Assembly (NCBI RefSeq): GCF_022669015.1
Contig: NZ_JAKKSL010000002.1
Span: 186,001-250,000, forward strand
Source: Colwellia maritima
Lineage (GTDB): Bacteria; Pseudomonadota; Gammaproteobacteria; Enterobacterales; Alteromonadaceae
DNA: 64,000 nt
Reading direction: 5' to 3'
The notes under the pieces were generated by a model, which did not search any database, was not told where the DNA came from, and worked only from the letters and a program-made list of their open reading frames with translations. The position numbers and the translations under genes are program-made. Positions within the stretch are counted from its first letter, which is position 1. Each line of letters opens with the position of its first letter. Shown here piece after piece: positions 30,020-40,401 of this stretch.

Positions 30020-30253
30020 ATGAAAGAAATTAAAGTATTAGGTACAGGTTGTGCAAAGTGCACTAAAACCGTTGAACTTATTGGTAAAATTGCCAAAGAG
30101 TTACACATTGATGTGCATGTTATAAAAGAAACTAACCCAGAAGTTATTATGGGTTATGGGGTTATGAGTACGCCGCCGGTTATTATTGATGAAGTCAATG
30201 TACATAGTGGCTCTATTCCACATCGTGAAGCGGTAGAATCTTGGTTAAAATAG
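30020..30253 (+). CDS. Small thioredoxin-like protein
   Basis: A 77-residue thioredoxin-fold protein starting MKEIKVLGTGCAKC. The CAKC dithiol, the cis-Pro stretch STPPVIID and the short length fit the redox-active disulfide protein 2 family found beside DUF318 permeases. AAGGAAAA is eight bases before the ATG, so it is probably its own gene, although the permease frame runs into it in the sequence as given. It might supply reducing power for the arsenate reductase or the permease; that is inference from context. Confidence 0.8.
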   Translation: MKEIKVLGTGCAKCTKTVELIGKIAKELHIDVHVIKETNPEVIMGYGVMSTPPVIIDEVNVHSGSIPHREAVESWLK

Positions 30254-30334
30254 TTATGATCATAATTAGTACCACCTGAAACAAATAGAATACTCAAACC
30301 ACGAAATACATCGAAATTATTGTAGGAGAAAATA

Positions 30335-31351
30335 ATGACTATTAAAATTGGTATTAACGGCTTCGGCCGAATGGGACGTTTATCTATGCGGGCAGCATTT
30401 GACTGGGATGATGTTGAAATTGTCCATATAAATGACCCTGCTGATAATGCTGAAACCCTCGCACATTTGATGAACTTTGATTCTGTGCATGGTCGTTGGC
30501 AACACGAGGCTATAGCCACAGCGGATGGTGGTGCTATGAGCATCAATGGAAAAAGTATTCCTTGTACACAAAACAAAGCAACACAAGACACTGATTGGTC
30601 GAAATGTGATGTGGTGATTGAAGCTTCGGGAAAAATAAAAACCAAAGCGTTATTACAAGCCTATTTAGATCAAGGTGTGAAGAGAGTGGTCGTCACTGCA
30701 CCCGTGAAAGAAGAGGGTGTTTTGAACATTGTTATGGGGGTGAATGATGATTTATATGACAAAAATAGTCATCCCATTGTAACTGCTGCGTCATGTACAA
30801 CTAACTGTTTGGCTCCGGTAGTAAAAGTAATTCATGAGAATATCGGTATTAAACATGGTTCTATTACCACCATTCACGATATTACTAATACGCAGACTAT
30901 TATTGATGCGCCACATAAGGATTTACGCCGTGCGCGCTCATGCGGCACTAGCTTAATTCCTACCACAACAGGATCAGCCACTGCTATTACACATATATTT
31001 CCTGAACTAAAAGGTAAATTAAATGGTCATGCGATACGTGTGCCGTTAACGAATGCGTCTATTACTGATTGCGTATTTGAAGTAGAAAAAGCGACAAGTG
31101 TTGAAGAAGTGAACCAATTACTTAAGGCTGCAGCTGATAATGAACTTAACGGTATTATGGGGTATGAAGAGCGTCCATTAGTATCGGTAGATTACAAAAC
31201 TGACCCACGTTCAGCCATTGTTGATGCACTTTCAACCATGGTAGTGAATGATACGCAAGTGAAGCTATATGTTTGGTACGATAACGAGTGGGGATATGCT
31301 AATAGAACGGCTGAACTTGCTCGTAAAGTGGGTTTAGCTGATTTGTGGTAA
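30335..31351 (+). CDS. Glyceraldehyde-3-phosphate dehydrogenase, arsenic-operon type
   Basis: A complete 338-residue type I GAPDH: NAD-binding [11 protein letters not shown] at the N-terminus, catalytic Cys154 in [11 protein letters not shown], and C-terminal [11 protein letters not shown]. Placed directly before arsJ, it fits the known GAPDH-ArsJ pathway: the enzyme uses arsenate in place of phosphate to form 1-arseno-3-phosphoglycerate, which ArsJ exports. AGGAGAAAATA precedes the ATG. This is probably a dedicated copy distinct from the glycolytic enzyme. Confidence 0.92.
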   Translation: MTIKIGINGFGRMGRLSMRAAFDWDDVEIVHINDPADNAETLAHLMNFDSVHGRWQHEAIATADGGAMSINGKSIPCTQNKATQDTDWSKCDVVIEASGKIKTKALLQAYLDQGVKRVVVTAPVKEEGVLNIVMGVNDDLYDKNSHPIVTAASCTTNCLAPVVKVIHENIGIKHGSITTIHDITNTQTIIDAPHKDLRRARSCGTSLIPTTTGSATAITHIFPELKGKLNGHAIRVPLTNASITDCVFEVEKATSVEEVNQLLKAAADNELNGIMGYEERPLVSVDYKTDPRSAIVDALSTMVVNDTQVKLYVWYDNEWGYANRTAELARKVGLADLW

Positions 31352-31388
31352 AGCATAAGCATAATCATAAGAATAAGGAATAGTACAC

Positions 31389-32627
31389 ATGGGGCTTTTA
31401 TCGTTTAATGGGGTGCCATCATTAAAGTCGTTGTCTCCACAAATTAAACAATATTTAGTGATTACAGGTAACTATTGGGCGTTTACCTTAACTGATGGTG
31501 CATTACGTATGTTAGTCGTATTGTATTTTCATCAGTTAGGCTATAGCCCATTAAATATTGCCATGTTATTTCTATTTTATGAAGTGTTCGGAGTCATCAC
31601 CAACTTAGTTGGGGGGTGGCTTGGGGCACGATTAGGTTTAAATAAAACCATGAATATTGGTTTAGCGCTACAAATTGTGGCGCTAGCAATGTTGGCGGTG
31701 CCTGCTGAAATGCTTACTGTTGCCTATGTTATGGTTGCACAAGCATTATCAGGGATAGCCAAAGATCTAAATAAAATGAGCGCTAAGAGTGCGATAAAAT
31801 TATTGGTACCTGACAATGCTCAAAGCAAACTTTATCAGTGGGTTGCTATCTTAACGGGCTCCAAAAATACGTTAAAAGGTGTTGGGTTCTTTTTAGGTGG
31901 GGTGTTACTCACGTTACTGTCGTTTAAAGGCGCAATTATTGTAATGGCACTGTTGTTACTCTGCGTGTGGATTTTTAGTCTGTTATCTTTAAAAGAAGAT
32001 TTAGGCAAAGCGAAAAACAAACCTAAGTTTAAAGAGCTCTTTTCTAAAAGTGCAGCTATTAACCGCCTCTCTGCTGCACGTATGTTTTTATTTGGTGCTA
32101 GGGATGTCTGGTTTGTAGTCGCTTTACCTGTTTATCTTGCGGTAACCTTTAATTGGGATCATTGGTGGGTCAGTGGTTTTATGGCTTTGTGGGTTATTGG
32201 TTACGGTATAGTGCAATCTTTTGCACCTTACCTTACGGGAAAAAAACAAGGCAAAGTACCTACGGGAAAATCGGCTTTTATTTGGGCTAGTATATTGAGT
32301 GTTTTGCCTATATTAATCGCCTTATCAATACAGTTTGATTTTTATATTCAGTTGTCAATTATCATTGGCTTATTAGTCTTTGGAGTAATATTTGCTATTA
32401 ATTCATCACTGCACAGTTACCTTATTGTCAGTTATGTCAGTGAAGATGGTGTGTCACTAGATGTTGGTTTTTATTATATGGCGAATGCAATGGGTAGGTT
32501 AATAGGTACCGTATTGTCAGGTTGGATTTATCAGTTATATGGATTACCTGCGTGTTTATGGATTTCGACATTATTTGTCAGTATTGCAGCGGTTGTTTCC
32601 TATAAGCTGCCAAACGAGGTTGGTTAA
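31389..32627 (+). CDS. arsJ: Organoarsenical efflux MFS transporter ArsJ
   Basis: A 412-residue major facilitator with 11-12 helices. The start is preceded by AAGGAATAG. The N-terminal part SPQIKQYLVITGNYWAFTLTDGALRMLVVLYFH (broken here over residues 16-48) and the GGWLGARLGLNKT loop are typical of ArsJ. It exports 1-arseno-3-phosphoglycerate made by the GAPDH encoded 38 bases upstream, giving arsenate resistance without reduction. It ends the arsenic operon, which also has the reduction/efflux branch (ArsC-ArsR, ACR3). Confidence 0.9.
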   Translation: MGLLSFNGVPSLKSLSPQIKQYLVITGNYWAFTLTDGALRMLVVLYFHQLGYSPLNIAMLFLFYEVFGVITNLVGGWLGARLGLNKTMNIGLALQIVALAMLAVPAEMLTVAYVMVAQALSGIAKDLNKMSAKSAIKLLVPDNAQSKLYQWVAILTGSKNTLKGVGFFLGGVLLTLLSFKGAIIVMALLLLCVWIFSLLSLKEDLGKAKNKPKFKELFSKSAAINRLSAARMFLFGARDVWFVVALPVYLAVTFNWDHWWVSGFMALWVIGYGIVQSFAPYLTGKKQGKVPTGKSAFIWASILSVLPILIALSIQFDFYIQLSIIIGLLVFGVIFAINSSLHSYLIVSYVSEDGVSLDVGFYYMANAMGRLIGTVLSGWIYQLYGLPACLWISTLFVSIAAVVSYKLPNEVG

Positions 32628-32867
32628 TTAAAAAGCTAACTGGTTCACAATAACACCTCTGTAGATCCCTTCATTGCGACTTGTGTAGGTTATTACTATA
32701 TCTGTTACCAATCAATATGTGTATTTCAGAGTGCTTACGCGACTTCAATTCAAGGCGAAGGGCTTATAATAAAACTTGTATACTTTATTTGTATTTGTAA
32801 CACTGATTTGGTTTTTAATTATTTTTCACCTAGTCATTTTTTCACATACTTATTATAAAGGTTTCTT

Positions 32868-34262
32868 ATGGAATGGTTGTCTGTCCTTCCTCCTCTGGTC
32901 GCAATAGTGGTAGTTTTATGGCGAAAGGAGGTTATTCTTGCTTTGTTAGCGGCTATTTTTAGTTCGGAATTACTTTTAGCTTATCATCACCAGACCAATG
33001 TGTTTTTTTACGGTTTTATCGGCTCTCTTGAAAGAGTTATTTCAGTTGTTGCATCACCAGGCAATGCGCGGTTACTTATTTTTAGCTTACTTATTGGAGC
33101 TTTACTCGCTTACGTTAGAAATTCAGGCGGCGTAACGGCGATGGTAAATAAGTTAGTGAATAAGGGGATTGCTAAAAATAAGCGACAAGTAGGCGCCGTT
33201 ACCATGGTGACGGGTATGGTGATATTTATTGAATCGAATTTAAGCGTGTTAACTGCAGGGATTTTATCCCGAGATTTATTCGATAAATTTAAAATGAGCC
33301 GTGCTCGACTTGCTTTTATTATTGATAGTACGTCAGCACCTGTTTGTATTTTAATCCTGCTAAACGGGTGGGGGGCTTATGTTCTAGGCTTGTTAAATAA
33401 CTATGAGCTTGAACAGTCAGCAATGTCAATATTATGGGGTACTATCCCTTTTAATTTTTATGCCATTATCGCGATATTAATGGTTGCTTATACTATCGCG
33501 ACAGATAAAGTTTATGGTCCGTTAAAACAGTCAGAACTTGAATTACATAAAGTGAATGAAGAAAATATCGATTATGTAGAAGAAACGCTAATTAAACCCA
33601 CTAAAGCACGTTTTATGGTAATACCTTTGTTAACGATGGTGTTGGGGATGTTTTTCTTTATGTATTGGACCGGTAATGGTGATATTACCCAAGGAAGCGG
33701 CGGTAAATCTGTATTATATGCAACCTGTTTTGCCTTGGCTGTTGCTTATATTTTATTACTTACATCAAAACGTTATTCACATAAAAAACTGGTCGAAGTT
33801 GGCTTTGGCGGTATTGCTGAATTATTGCCTTTGGTTACCATTGTTTTATTTTCTTTAACTTTAGGTGCAAGCTTAAAAGAGTTAGGGACTGGGCTATTTA
33901 TCGCCGGTTTTGTGGGAGATAACTTACCCTTAGTTTTTATTGTGCCAATGTTATTTATTGCGGGTGGCATTATTTCATTTAGCACGGGAACTTCATGGGG
34001 AACGTTTGCTATATTAATACCTATTGGTGTACCTCTGATTCAATCGTTAGGCTTACCTCCGTCACTGGTTATTGCCGCAATTTTAGGGGGAGGGATATTT
34101 GGTGATCATTGCTCACCCATCTCAGACACTACATGTGTTTCCGCCATTGCATCAGGTTGTGATTTGCTTGAGCATGTTAAAACGCAATTACCGTATGCTA
34201 TTTTTGGTGGTGTGGTAACGCTGATTGCTTATTTTATCGCAAGTTTAATTATGGTGGGGTGA
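32868..34262 (+). CDS. NhaC-family Na+/H+ antiporter
   Basis: A 464-residue membrane protein with about 12 helices. FIESNLSVLTAG, FSTGTSWGTFAILIPIG and GGGIFGDHCSPISDTTCVSA are characteristic of the NhaC superfamily. It exchanges sodium for protons, or possibly an organic anion pair as in some relatives. The TTATGG start has AAAGG upstream. A small membrane-anchored protein gene follows after four bases, so the two are probably co-transcribed. Confidence 0.88.
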   Translation: MEWLSVLPPLVAIVVVLWRKEVILALLAAIFSSELLLAYHHQTNVFFYGFIGSLERVISVVASPGNARLLIFSLLIGALLAYVRNSGGVTAMVNKLVNKGIAKNKRQVGAVTMVTGMVIFIESNLSVLTAGILSRDLFDKFKMSRARLAFIIDSTSAPVCILILLNGWGAYVLGLLNNYELEQSAMSILWGTIPFNFYAIIAILMVAYTIATDKVYGPLKQSELELHKVNEENIDYVEETLIKPTKARFMVIPLLTMVLGMFFFMYWTGNGDITQGSGGKSVLYATCFALAVAYILLLTSKRYSHKKLVEVGFGGIAELLPLVTIVLFSLTLGASLKELGTGLFIAGFVGDNLPLVFIVPMLFIAGGIISFSTGTSWGTFAILIPIGVPLIQSLGLPPSLVIAAILGGGIFGDHCSPISDTTCVSAIASGCDLLEHVKTQLPYAIFGGVVTLIAYFIASLIMVG

Positions 34263-34266
34263 TCAT

Positions 34267-34849
34267 TTGAAAACAGTATTATCAACTATATTCGTTATTT
34301 TTATGGCAGGATTTATTGCAGCAAAATTCTTTTTTTCAAGTATTTTGGCATTATTTGGCTACACCGCATTACCTATTGAAAGTTTAGCTAAATTAACGCA
34401 TTCTCAAAAAGTTGTACAGAAAATGCAAAAACGGCATAAGAGCAAAAGTGCTAATGTATCGAAACGCTTTATAAAACGTTCAGGTAAGAAGGTAGCGATA
34501 ACCGCTGCCTCTGCTGCTACCATTGGCACCGTTGCCGTTATTGGCACCTTAACTTACTTAGAAGTTAGCCAATATTGTGACGAACAGCGAGAATTAAGCG
34601 AAGACGCTAACTTATTGTTTGACACCAATACAACCTTTGATATGAAAGCTTGCCTTGTGCAAGGTAAACAAGATTCAGCACAATTTGCTAATGAGGCATG
34701 GCAAGGTGTGAAAGATAGCAGTAGTGTAGTCTTGGATGATGTATTAAAAAGTATCGAAAAATCCCGATGAACTACTTGACCCAAGTCGGAAGGCAACCGC
34801 TGAACTATTTGAATCAATAGATAAATGGTATCAAAAAGTCTTTAAATAA
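34267..34849 (+). CDS. Membrane-anchored protein of unknown function (one frameshift)
   Basis: Starting from TTG with GGGGTGA upstream, this protein has a hydrophobic segment at residues 5-30, a basic stretch, a second Gly/Ala-rich hydrophobic segment (about 75-100), and a hydrophilic tail with two cysteines. The main frame ends at 34770. Adding an A to the A5 run at 34757 continues it with NPDELLDPSRKATAELFESI and ends at 34849, about 194 residues in all. Its 3' end overlaps the convergent dehydratase gene by a few bases. I recognise no family. Close coupling to the NhaC gene suggests a related role. Confidence 0.6.
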
Positions 34850-35802
34850 TATCATTAATATACTGAGTAAAACGTTGATAATCAATATTACCGCCCGTTA
34901 GAATAATGGCAACTTTTTTAGCTTTCATTTGAGATTTTTCTTGGTTTAGCGCGGCTAAGGTAATGGCACCAAAGCACCTTCTGCTAAGTTATGCGTTGTT
35001 TGGTAATATTGCAGCATGGCTTTTGCAATTTCATTGTCGTTCACTTGCACAATATGATCACAACCTATTCTGATAATATCGAAGGCTTCTTGCATAGGTG
35101 AACGGGTTTTTACACCATCGGCAATGGTTTGTGCTTGCTCGGTATTGATTATTTTGCCGGCGGCCAAAGATAAGGCAAATGTAGGGGCACCTTTTGCTAC
35201 AACACCGACTATTTTAGTCTTTAAGCCAAGTAAGTCTCGTACTTGAATTAAACCCGCAATGCCTGATCCCATTCCAATGGGAACATAAACAGAATCTAAA
35301 TCTTTTACATGACTAAATAGCTCCAATGCATAAGTCGCTACACCAAGTACGGCGCTTGCTCAAAGGGGGCAACAGCGCGGTAGCCTAATTCATGCTGAAG
35401 CACTAAACTATGTTGGCGAGCGGCTTCAAAATCATGACCATGAATAACGAGATTTGCACCATGTGATTGTATTGCACGATTTTGATCTTCGTTATTGCCT
35501 TCGGGTACCACAATAGTAACAGGCAAGTTTGCTCGTTTTCCTGCAAAAGCAAGGCTTTGCCCATGGTTGCCAATAGTAGCCGATATCAAGCCTTTTGGCG
35601 GATTACCTGATTTCATTAATGCATCAACCAATACAATGCCGCCACGCACTTTAAACGCTGTGGTGGGAGTATGGTTCTCATGTTTAACCCAAACTTCACA
35701 GCCACAGGCTTGAGTTAATTGAGGCCAATTGTACTGCGGTGTTGCAGAAAACACACCATGAACTAGGCGGCTTGCTTGTGTTAATTCTTCTAATGAAAAC
35801 AT
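34842..35802 (-). CDS. Threonine/serine dehydratase, PLP-dependent (two frameshifts)
   Basis: A fold-type II PLP enzyme of about 320 residues. The pyridoxal lysine is in TAFKVRGG, the substrate loop is SATIGNHGQSLA, and the phosphate-binding glycine loop is GMGSGIAG. Two breaks occur: near 35335, where several bases (probably encoding Ala-Gly before TYALEL) are missing, and near 34972, where TGCTTTGGTGCC stands for AGA-encoding TGC(C)GGTGCC. The final segment in the third frame reads TLAALNQEK, then VAIILTGGNID, ending at the TAA at 34842. It would deaminate threonine or serine to the 2-oxoacid. It is the last gene of a minus-strand unit with HDAC and acetyl-CoA hydrolase. Confidence 0.82.
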
Positions 35803-35879
35803 AATTTAATACTTTATTAAACGAGTAAATAACGATAAAAAATTTATTAAATTATCGTTTTTAACACCTTATTTAAGGA

Positions 35880-36836
35880 TTAATTTCCAATTAAACCATT
35901 GATATGTGCGACGACACTTCTTCCTAAAGCGCTTAAATTGTACCCTCCCTCTAGCACTGAGACAATACGTCCTTCACCAAATTCTAGGGCAATCTCCCTT
36001 AATTCATGAGTAACCCAACGATAATCGCTTTCAGTTAAACTGACATGTGACATGTCATCTTCTAGGTGCGCATCAAATCCCGCTGAAATAAAGATCATTT
36101 CAGGTTTGAATTTACGTAATGCGGGTAACCAATGTTCAGAAATGGCTTTCCGGAAATCTTCACCTTTTGTTGTGGCAGCAAGGGGAGTATTTATTACAGG
36201 CGGTGTATCACTTTCTTTAATATCGAAGGGATAAAAAGGATATTGGTAACTAGAACAAAATAAATAGCCTTCATTACTGGTGTTATCAACGGTAGGAAAG
36301 TAGTTTCTAACAATATCCTCAGTACCATTACCATGGTGAACATCAAAATCGACAATCGCTACTCGTTTAAGTTGGTATTTTTTTCTTGCATACGCTGCGG
36401 CAATAGCAACATTATTAAAAAAGCAAAATCCCATGCCTTTGTTATGTTCAGCATGATGCCCAGGAGGCCGTGTTGCACAAAAAGCCCGTGAAATAGTTTT
36501 GTTCATTACTAAATCAACAGCATCAACAGCAGCACCCGCAGATAGCATAATAGAAGTTAACGTTTTTGAACTCATTACAGAATCTTCACCAACAGTAAAA
36601 TATTCGCCTTCGACTGTTGGCGCATTGTCGAAAACAAAGTCGATGTGATCCTGAGAGTGGGCTAAAGATATTAGCGACTTATCGATAGGCTTGGCGTCAA
36701 ATTGTCTAATCACATAATCTAAACCACTTCGGATGAGTTGATCCGATATTGCCGTTAAACGTTTTCCATTTTCAGGATGGTGTTCACCCATATCGTGTTC
36801 GCCACAACGATAGTGGCTAATAATTCCAACAGTCAT
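35880..36836 (-). CDS. Histone deacetylase-family (HDAC-like) amidohydrolase
   Basis: A complete 318-residue class II-type HDAC-like enzyme. RPPGHHAEH gives the catalytic His pair, VDFDVHHGNGT the zinc ligands Asp and His, FISAGFDAH the third ligand, and EGGYNLSALG the C-terminal loop. Such bacterial enzymes remove acetyl groups from acetyl-lysine, polyamines or other amides. It lies 44 bases downstream of a gene that joins an acetyl-CoA hydrolase with a GNAT acetyltransferase, so writer and eraser of acetylation may be co-expressed. Confidence 0.9.
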   Translation of the reverse strand: MTVGIISHYRCGEHDMGEHHPENGKRLTAISDQLIRSGLDYVIRQFDAKPIDKSLISLAHSQDHIDFVFDNAPTVEGEYFTVGEDSVMSSKTLTSIMLSAGAAVDAVDLVMNKTISRAFCATRPPGHHAEHNKGMGFCFFNNVAIAAAYARKKYQLKRVAIVDFDVHHGNGTEDIVRNYFPTVDNTSNEGYLFCSSYQYPFYPFDIKESDTPPVINTPLAATTKGEDFRKAISEHWLPALRKFKPEMIFISAGFDAHLEDDMSHVSLTESDYRWVTHELREIALEFGEGRIVSVLEGGYNLSALGRSVVAHINGLIGN

Positions 36837-36880
36837 ATTTTTCTCTTTAATAAAGTATAGTTATTCATTTTACTTGGTAA

Positions 36881-38745
36881 TTAGGTTTCGGTATCGTTCT
36901 CATTAGGATCTATTAATGAAAGCTTTAAACTGACTTCATCAAAATCATCACTTGGTTGCCGTATAAAGCCAGAGCGTTCAAACACTTTGAGCATTGAAGA
37001 ATTATCTCTACGTACACAAGCAACTAAGCTATCTAGTTTTCTTATTTTAGCAATTGCGATCATTTCACCTAATAAAGTCGTGGCCATGCCTCGTCCACGT
37101 AAGCTTTCTTTAATCACAAAAGCAACTTCGCCCGAGTTAATGCTCTCAATATAGTAATATCGAGCAACCGCTTGAATTGCTTCACCTAAATAATCTCTAC
37201 GAGTAAAGCACAATGCTAAATCGACGTGTTGATTAACGCTAACTAAATTACATGATTTTTCACGAGTCATTTGCGTTATATGATGGTTATATCGCATGAT
37301 TAACGTTTCTTTATTATGCGAATAAAAGAACTCTTGTAACTTTCGTTCATCAGCAGGGGCTAACGGACGTAAGGTATAATCAATATTAGCAAAAGTGAAT
37401 TTTTTCAGCTCTACATCACCTAATTCTGGGACTGAACTCGGTGAACTTTCTTGATATTCAGGCACCCAATAATGTTTACGTACATCAGCAAGCAATTGAT
37501 CTCTAAACTTAGGATGGGCGATGCGTATTAGTTCTAACGCGCGTTCTCTTATACTCTTTCCTTGCAATGATGCTATGCCAAATTCAGTCACGACATAAGA
37601 TACATGGCCCCGTGAAGTTACTACACCTCCACCTTCTGTAATATGGGCGACAATTCGTGATATTTTTCCATCTCGGGTAGTTGACGGCAATGCAATAATA
37701 GGTTTTCCGCCTTTACTTAACGAAGAACCACGTACAAAATCTACTTGCCCACCAATACCACTATAAAATTGATATCCAATAGAATCTGAAACGACTTGAC
37801 CTGTTAAATCAACCTCAATAGCGCTATTGATTGACACCATGTTGTCATTTCGTGCGATGTTAACGGGGAGTTTACATGTTCAGAGGGATAAAACTCAATA
37901 TGCGGATTTCCGTCAACAAAATCATATACTTTTTGGCTCCCCACACAATAGGTTGCTACCGCTTTTCCTTTGTGAAATGTTTTTTTTCGGTTGTTGATAG
38001 CCCCTTTTAACATCAGATCAATAATGCCATCGGAAACCATTTCACTGTGGATACCTAAATCTTTGTGGTTAGCTAAATACCGCAGAACTGCTTCTGGAAT
38101 TTTTCCTATGCCTATTTGTAATGTTGCACCATTTTCTATTAGCATTGATGCATATTGGCCTATTTGTTCTGTGCGTCGGTCGAATTCTGGCGGAATTACT
38201 TGGGGTAAGTCTTGCGCTACATTTATCCAAGCGTGAATTTGATTTAAATGCACAAAACTATGTCCGTTGGTACGCGGCATTTTAGGGTTAATTTGCGCAA
38301 TGACATACTTTGCTGCTTTGACGGCTGATGAAACGATATCGACACTGACCCCTAAAGAGCAATACCCGTATTCATCGGGCGGGCTAACCATGATTAGCGC
38401 GGCATCAAGGGGTAAGCTGTTTTCATTAAATAAGCGTGGAATATCAGAAATAAAGCATGGAGTATAATCGCCACGGCCTTCCGCAATGGCTTCACGAATA
38501 TTCTTTCCACCAATAAACAAACTATTCACCTTGAAAAGATCTTTATGTTCAGCTTTGGCCCAAACATTTTCCGACAAAGTTAAAATGTGAACGGTTTCAA
38601 TATCGTGTAATTGCTTGGAGTTGGCTATTAAATCATCAATCAAGGCATTGGGTACGGCAGCACCTGAGCCGATAAATATACGATTACCTGACTTTAAAAA
38701 ATCTTCCCAATTGATGCTGTTGCGTTCTTCATAATCTGCTGACAT
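36881..38745 (-). CDS. Acetyl-CoA hydrolase/transferase - GNAT acetyltransferase fusion (one frameshift)
   Basis: Two frames (37804-38745 and 36881-37840) join by one missing base near 37857 (restoring LTIARNDNMVSINSAIEVD). The 621-residue product has a CoA-transferase/hydrolase core (residues 1-430; GIGKIPEAVL, EMVSDGIIDL, YSGIGGQVDFVRG with the catalytic Glu region) and a GNAT domain (about 470-610; VAFVIKESLRGRGMATTLLGE is its acetyl-CoA loop). The combination is known in marine gammaproteobacteria. Its products could control acetate/acetyl-CoA balance and acetylate a partner. An exact FNR-type box lies 141-154 bases upstream of the start. Confidence 0.87.
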
Positions 38746-38885
38746 GCAAGTTCCTATTTAAGTACCAAGTATCATTTGTATTAGTGCCATACTATTGAAC
38801 TAGTTATAAATGATAATCTTATTAAAACACGTAAAATAGCGGTAAGCTATTAGCTATAAGTATGATTGAGTATCATAGATTTTTA

Positions 38886-38899
38886 TTGATCACCATCAA
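38886..38899. promoter_or_regulatory. FNR-type binding site
   Basis: TTGATCACCATCAA matches the FNR consensus TTGAT-N4-ATCAA at all ten specified positions. It lies in the intergenic region between the acetyl-CoA hydrolase-GNAT gene (minus) and the sulfotransferase gene (plus). A second, looser inverted repeat (GTTTGAT-N12-ATCAAAC) follows at about 38906-38932. CRP-type binding is a less likely alternative. Confidence 0.65.
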
Positions 38900-39082
38900 G
38901 GCAAAGTTTGATAATATTACTTTTAATCAAACGTTAAAACATTGTGTTTAAATATGGGATTTATTTAATCACCACTTTTTAGTATAGCAAGTGGATATGT
39001 TTTTAGCTGAGTGTGAAAGAAAGTATTCATTTAATCTCAGCCGTTTATAACTGCTATCGGTTTTCATTTTCAGGAATTATTC

Positions 39083-39719
39083 GTGCCAACTAACAAAATA
39101 TTCATCATTGGATTACCAAGAACAGCTACCACAAGTGTTTGTTTAGCGATGTTAAGTTTAGGTTTTAAAACGGCGCATAATGCCTATACAGAGCACGCTT
39201 TTTCTGAAGCAGAGGTGATTGCAGATACCCCAGTATTTTGCGATTATCAACTACTTGATCAGCACTTTCCTAACAGTAAATTTATTTATTTATCGAGAGC
39301 GAAAGAGGGTCTGGTTGCCTTCAATTAAACAGTTGTTACATCGAATGATTATTAATTTGCAACGCAGTGATGGTGGTTTCAACCCCCATTTAAAGCGCTG
39401 TTATAACGACGTTTTTTCTCCATTAACACCTGAAAATATTGCTCAAGACGATTTTCTTCTTCAGTGTTATCAGCGTCATCAACAAGGCATTTACACCTAT
39501 TTTAAAGATAGGTCGAAGGACTTTTTAACGATAGATGTCAGTGATACTTCAAGTTACCAACAATTGTTAAGCTTTTTAGGTATTTCAATCTCGCTAGGTA
39601 AAGAAGGCGGTTTTGAAAAAATTAACATCGGCGGAAAAGTCAAAGCCTGGCAGGATATTAATAATGTGTTGAAAATAGAATCGACCAATAAAGGACGGAT
39701 TGATAAGACTCTTTATTAA
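39083..39719 (+). CDS. Sulfotransferase family protein (one frameshift)
   Basis: The N-terminal frame begins from GTG with AGGAATT upstream and has the PAPS-binding loop FIIGLPRTATTSV (residues 6-18). NSKFIYLSR is the 3'-phosphate-binding strand. The frame breaks at about 39292 and continues as RERKRVWLPSIKQLL to 39719. The repaired product is about 212 residues, short but typical for bacterial sulfotransferase-like proteins. It would transfer sulfate from PAPS to an unknown acceptor. Alternatively, the gene could be decaying. Confidence 0.75.
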
Positions 39720-39773
39720 TCGTAGCTTGACCTGTAAAATCGAACCAATTATTTAACTTTAGAAATAAAATTT

Positions 39774-40346
39774 ATGTTTGAATTAAAATTTAACACGACG
39801 CAAGCGTGGACCGACGCCGTAATGGCTGATTTTCCGAGCTTTTTACAAGACCATGCGGCCGCTGAAAAAAAAGCGTCGGGTATGGCGATGGCTATGTTGT
39901 CTCATTACCCAGATAAAGCAAAATTAGTGCGTGCGATGACCGATTTGGCGATTGAAGAATTGATTCATTTTAAACAAGTATTAAAGCTATTAGTCGCGCG
40001 AGATGTAACCCTAGGGCAAGACAAAAAAGATACCTACATTACTAAAATTCGAGCACTATTTCGTAATGGAACCAACTTGTTTTTAATGGATCGCTTACTG
40101 GTTGCTGCAGTGATTGAAGCACGAGGTTATGAAAAATTTTGGTTAGTATCGCAAGCTCTTCCAGAAGGAAAAGATAAAGACTTGTACGTTGCCATTGCCA
40201 AATCAGAAGAAAAACACAAAAATTTATTTGTTGAGCTTGCTTATGAATACTTTGATAAAACAGAGGTTGATCAGCGTTTAGAAGAAATTTTGATAGCAGA
40301 AGCTGAAATCTGTAAAGGATTACCGATTAAAGCCATACTTCATTAA
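39774..40346 (+). CDS. miaE: tRNA-(ms2io6A)-hydroxylase MiaE
   Basis: A complete 190-residue di-iron monooxygenase that hydroxylates ms2i6A37 in tRNA to ms2io6A. The two ferritin-like iron motifs are present as EELIH (about residue 62) and EEKHKN (about residue 143), with a further conserved Glu in AVIEARGYEKF. The protein is an all-helix bundle and needs O2. The start MFELKFNT fits the family. An inverted repeat overlaps the stop codon. Confidence 0.93.
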   Translation: MFELKFNTTQAWTDAVMADFPSFLQDHAAAEKKASGMAMAMLSHYPDKAKLVRAMTDLAIEELIHFKQVLKLLVARDVTLGQDKKDTYITKIRALFRNGTNLFLMDRLLVAAVIEARGYEKFWLVSQALPEGKDKDLYVAIAKSEEKHKNLFVELAYEYFDKTEVDQRLEEILIAEAEICKGLPIKAILH

Positions 40347-40379
40347 TTAAGAGTTAATTCTTAGTTAACTCTTAATTAA
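40343..40379. terminator. Perfect 15-bp inverted repeat after miaE
   Basis: TTAATTAAGAGTTAA and TTAACTCTTAATTAA pair perfectly around a seven-base loop, starting at the miaE stop codon. It is AT-rich, and no long T-run follows, so it may be a weak terminator or an mRNA-stabilising hairpin. Confidence 0.6.
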
Positions 40380-40401
40380 CTTACGCTTTTTGTGTCTAAT
40401 A

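Noticed and set aside
36881-37840. Separate GNAT/CoA-transferase gene with its own start
   Set aside because: The frame joins exactly to the upstream acetyl-CoA hydrolase part with one base added, with no ribosome binding site at the internal start.
39219-39330. Independent start for the second sulfotransferase frame
   Set aside because: The first 25 codons of that frame are a shadow of the conserved NSKFIYL region in the correct frame.
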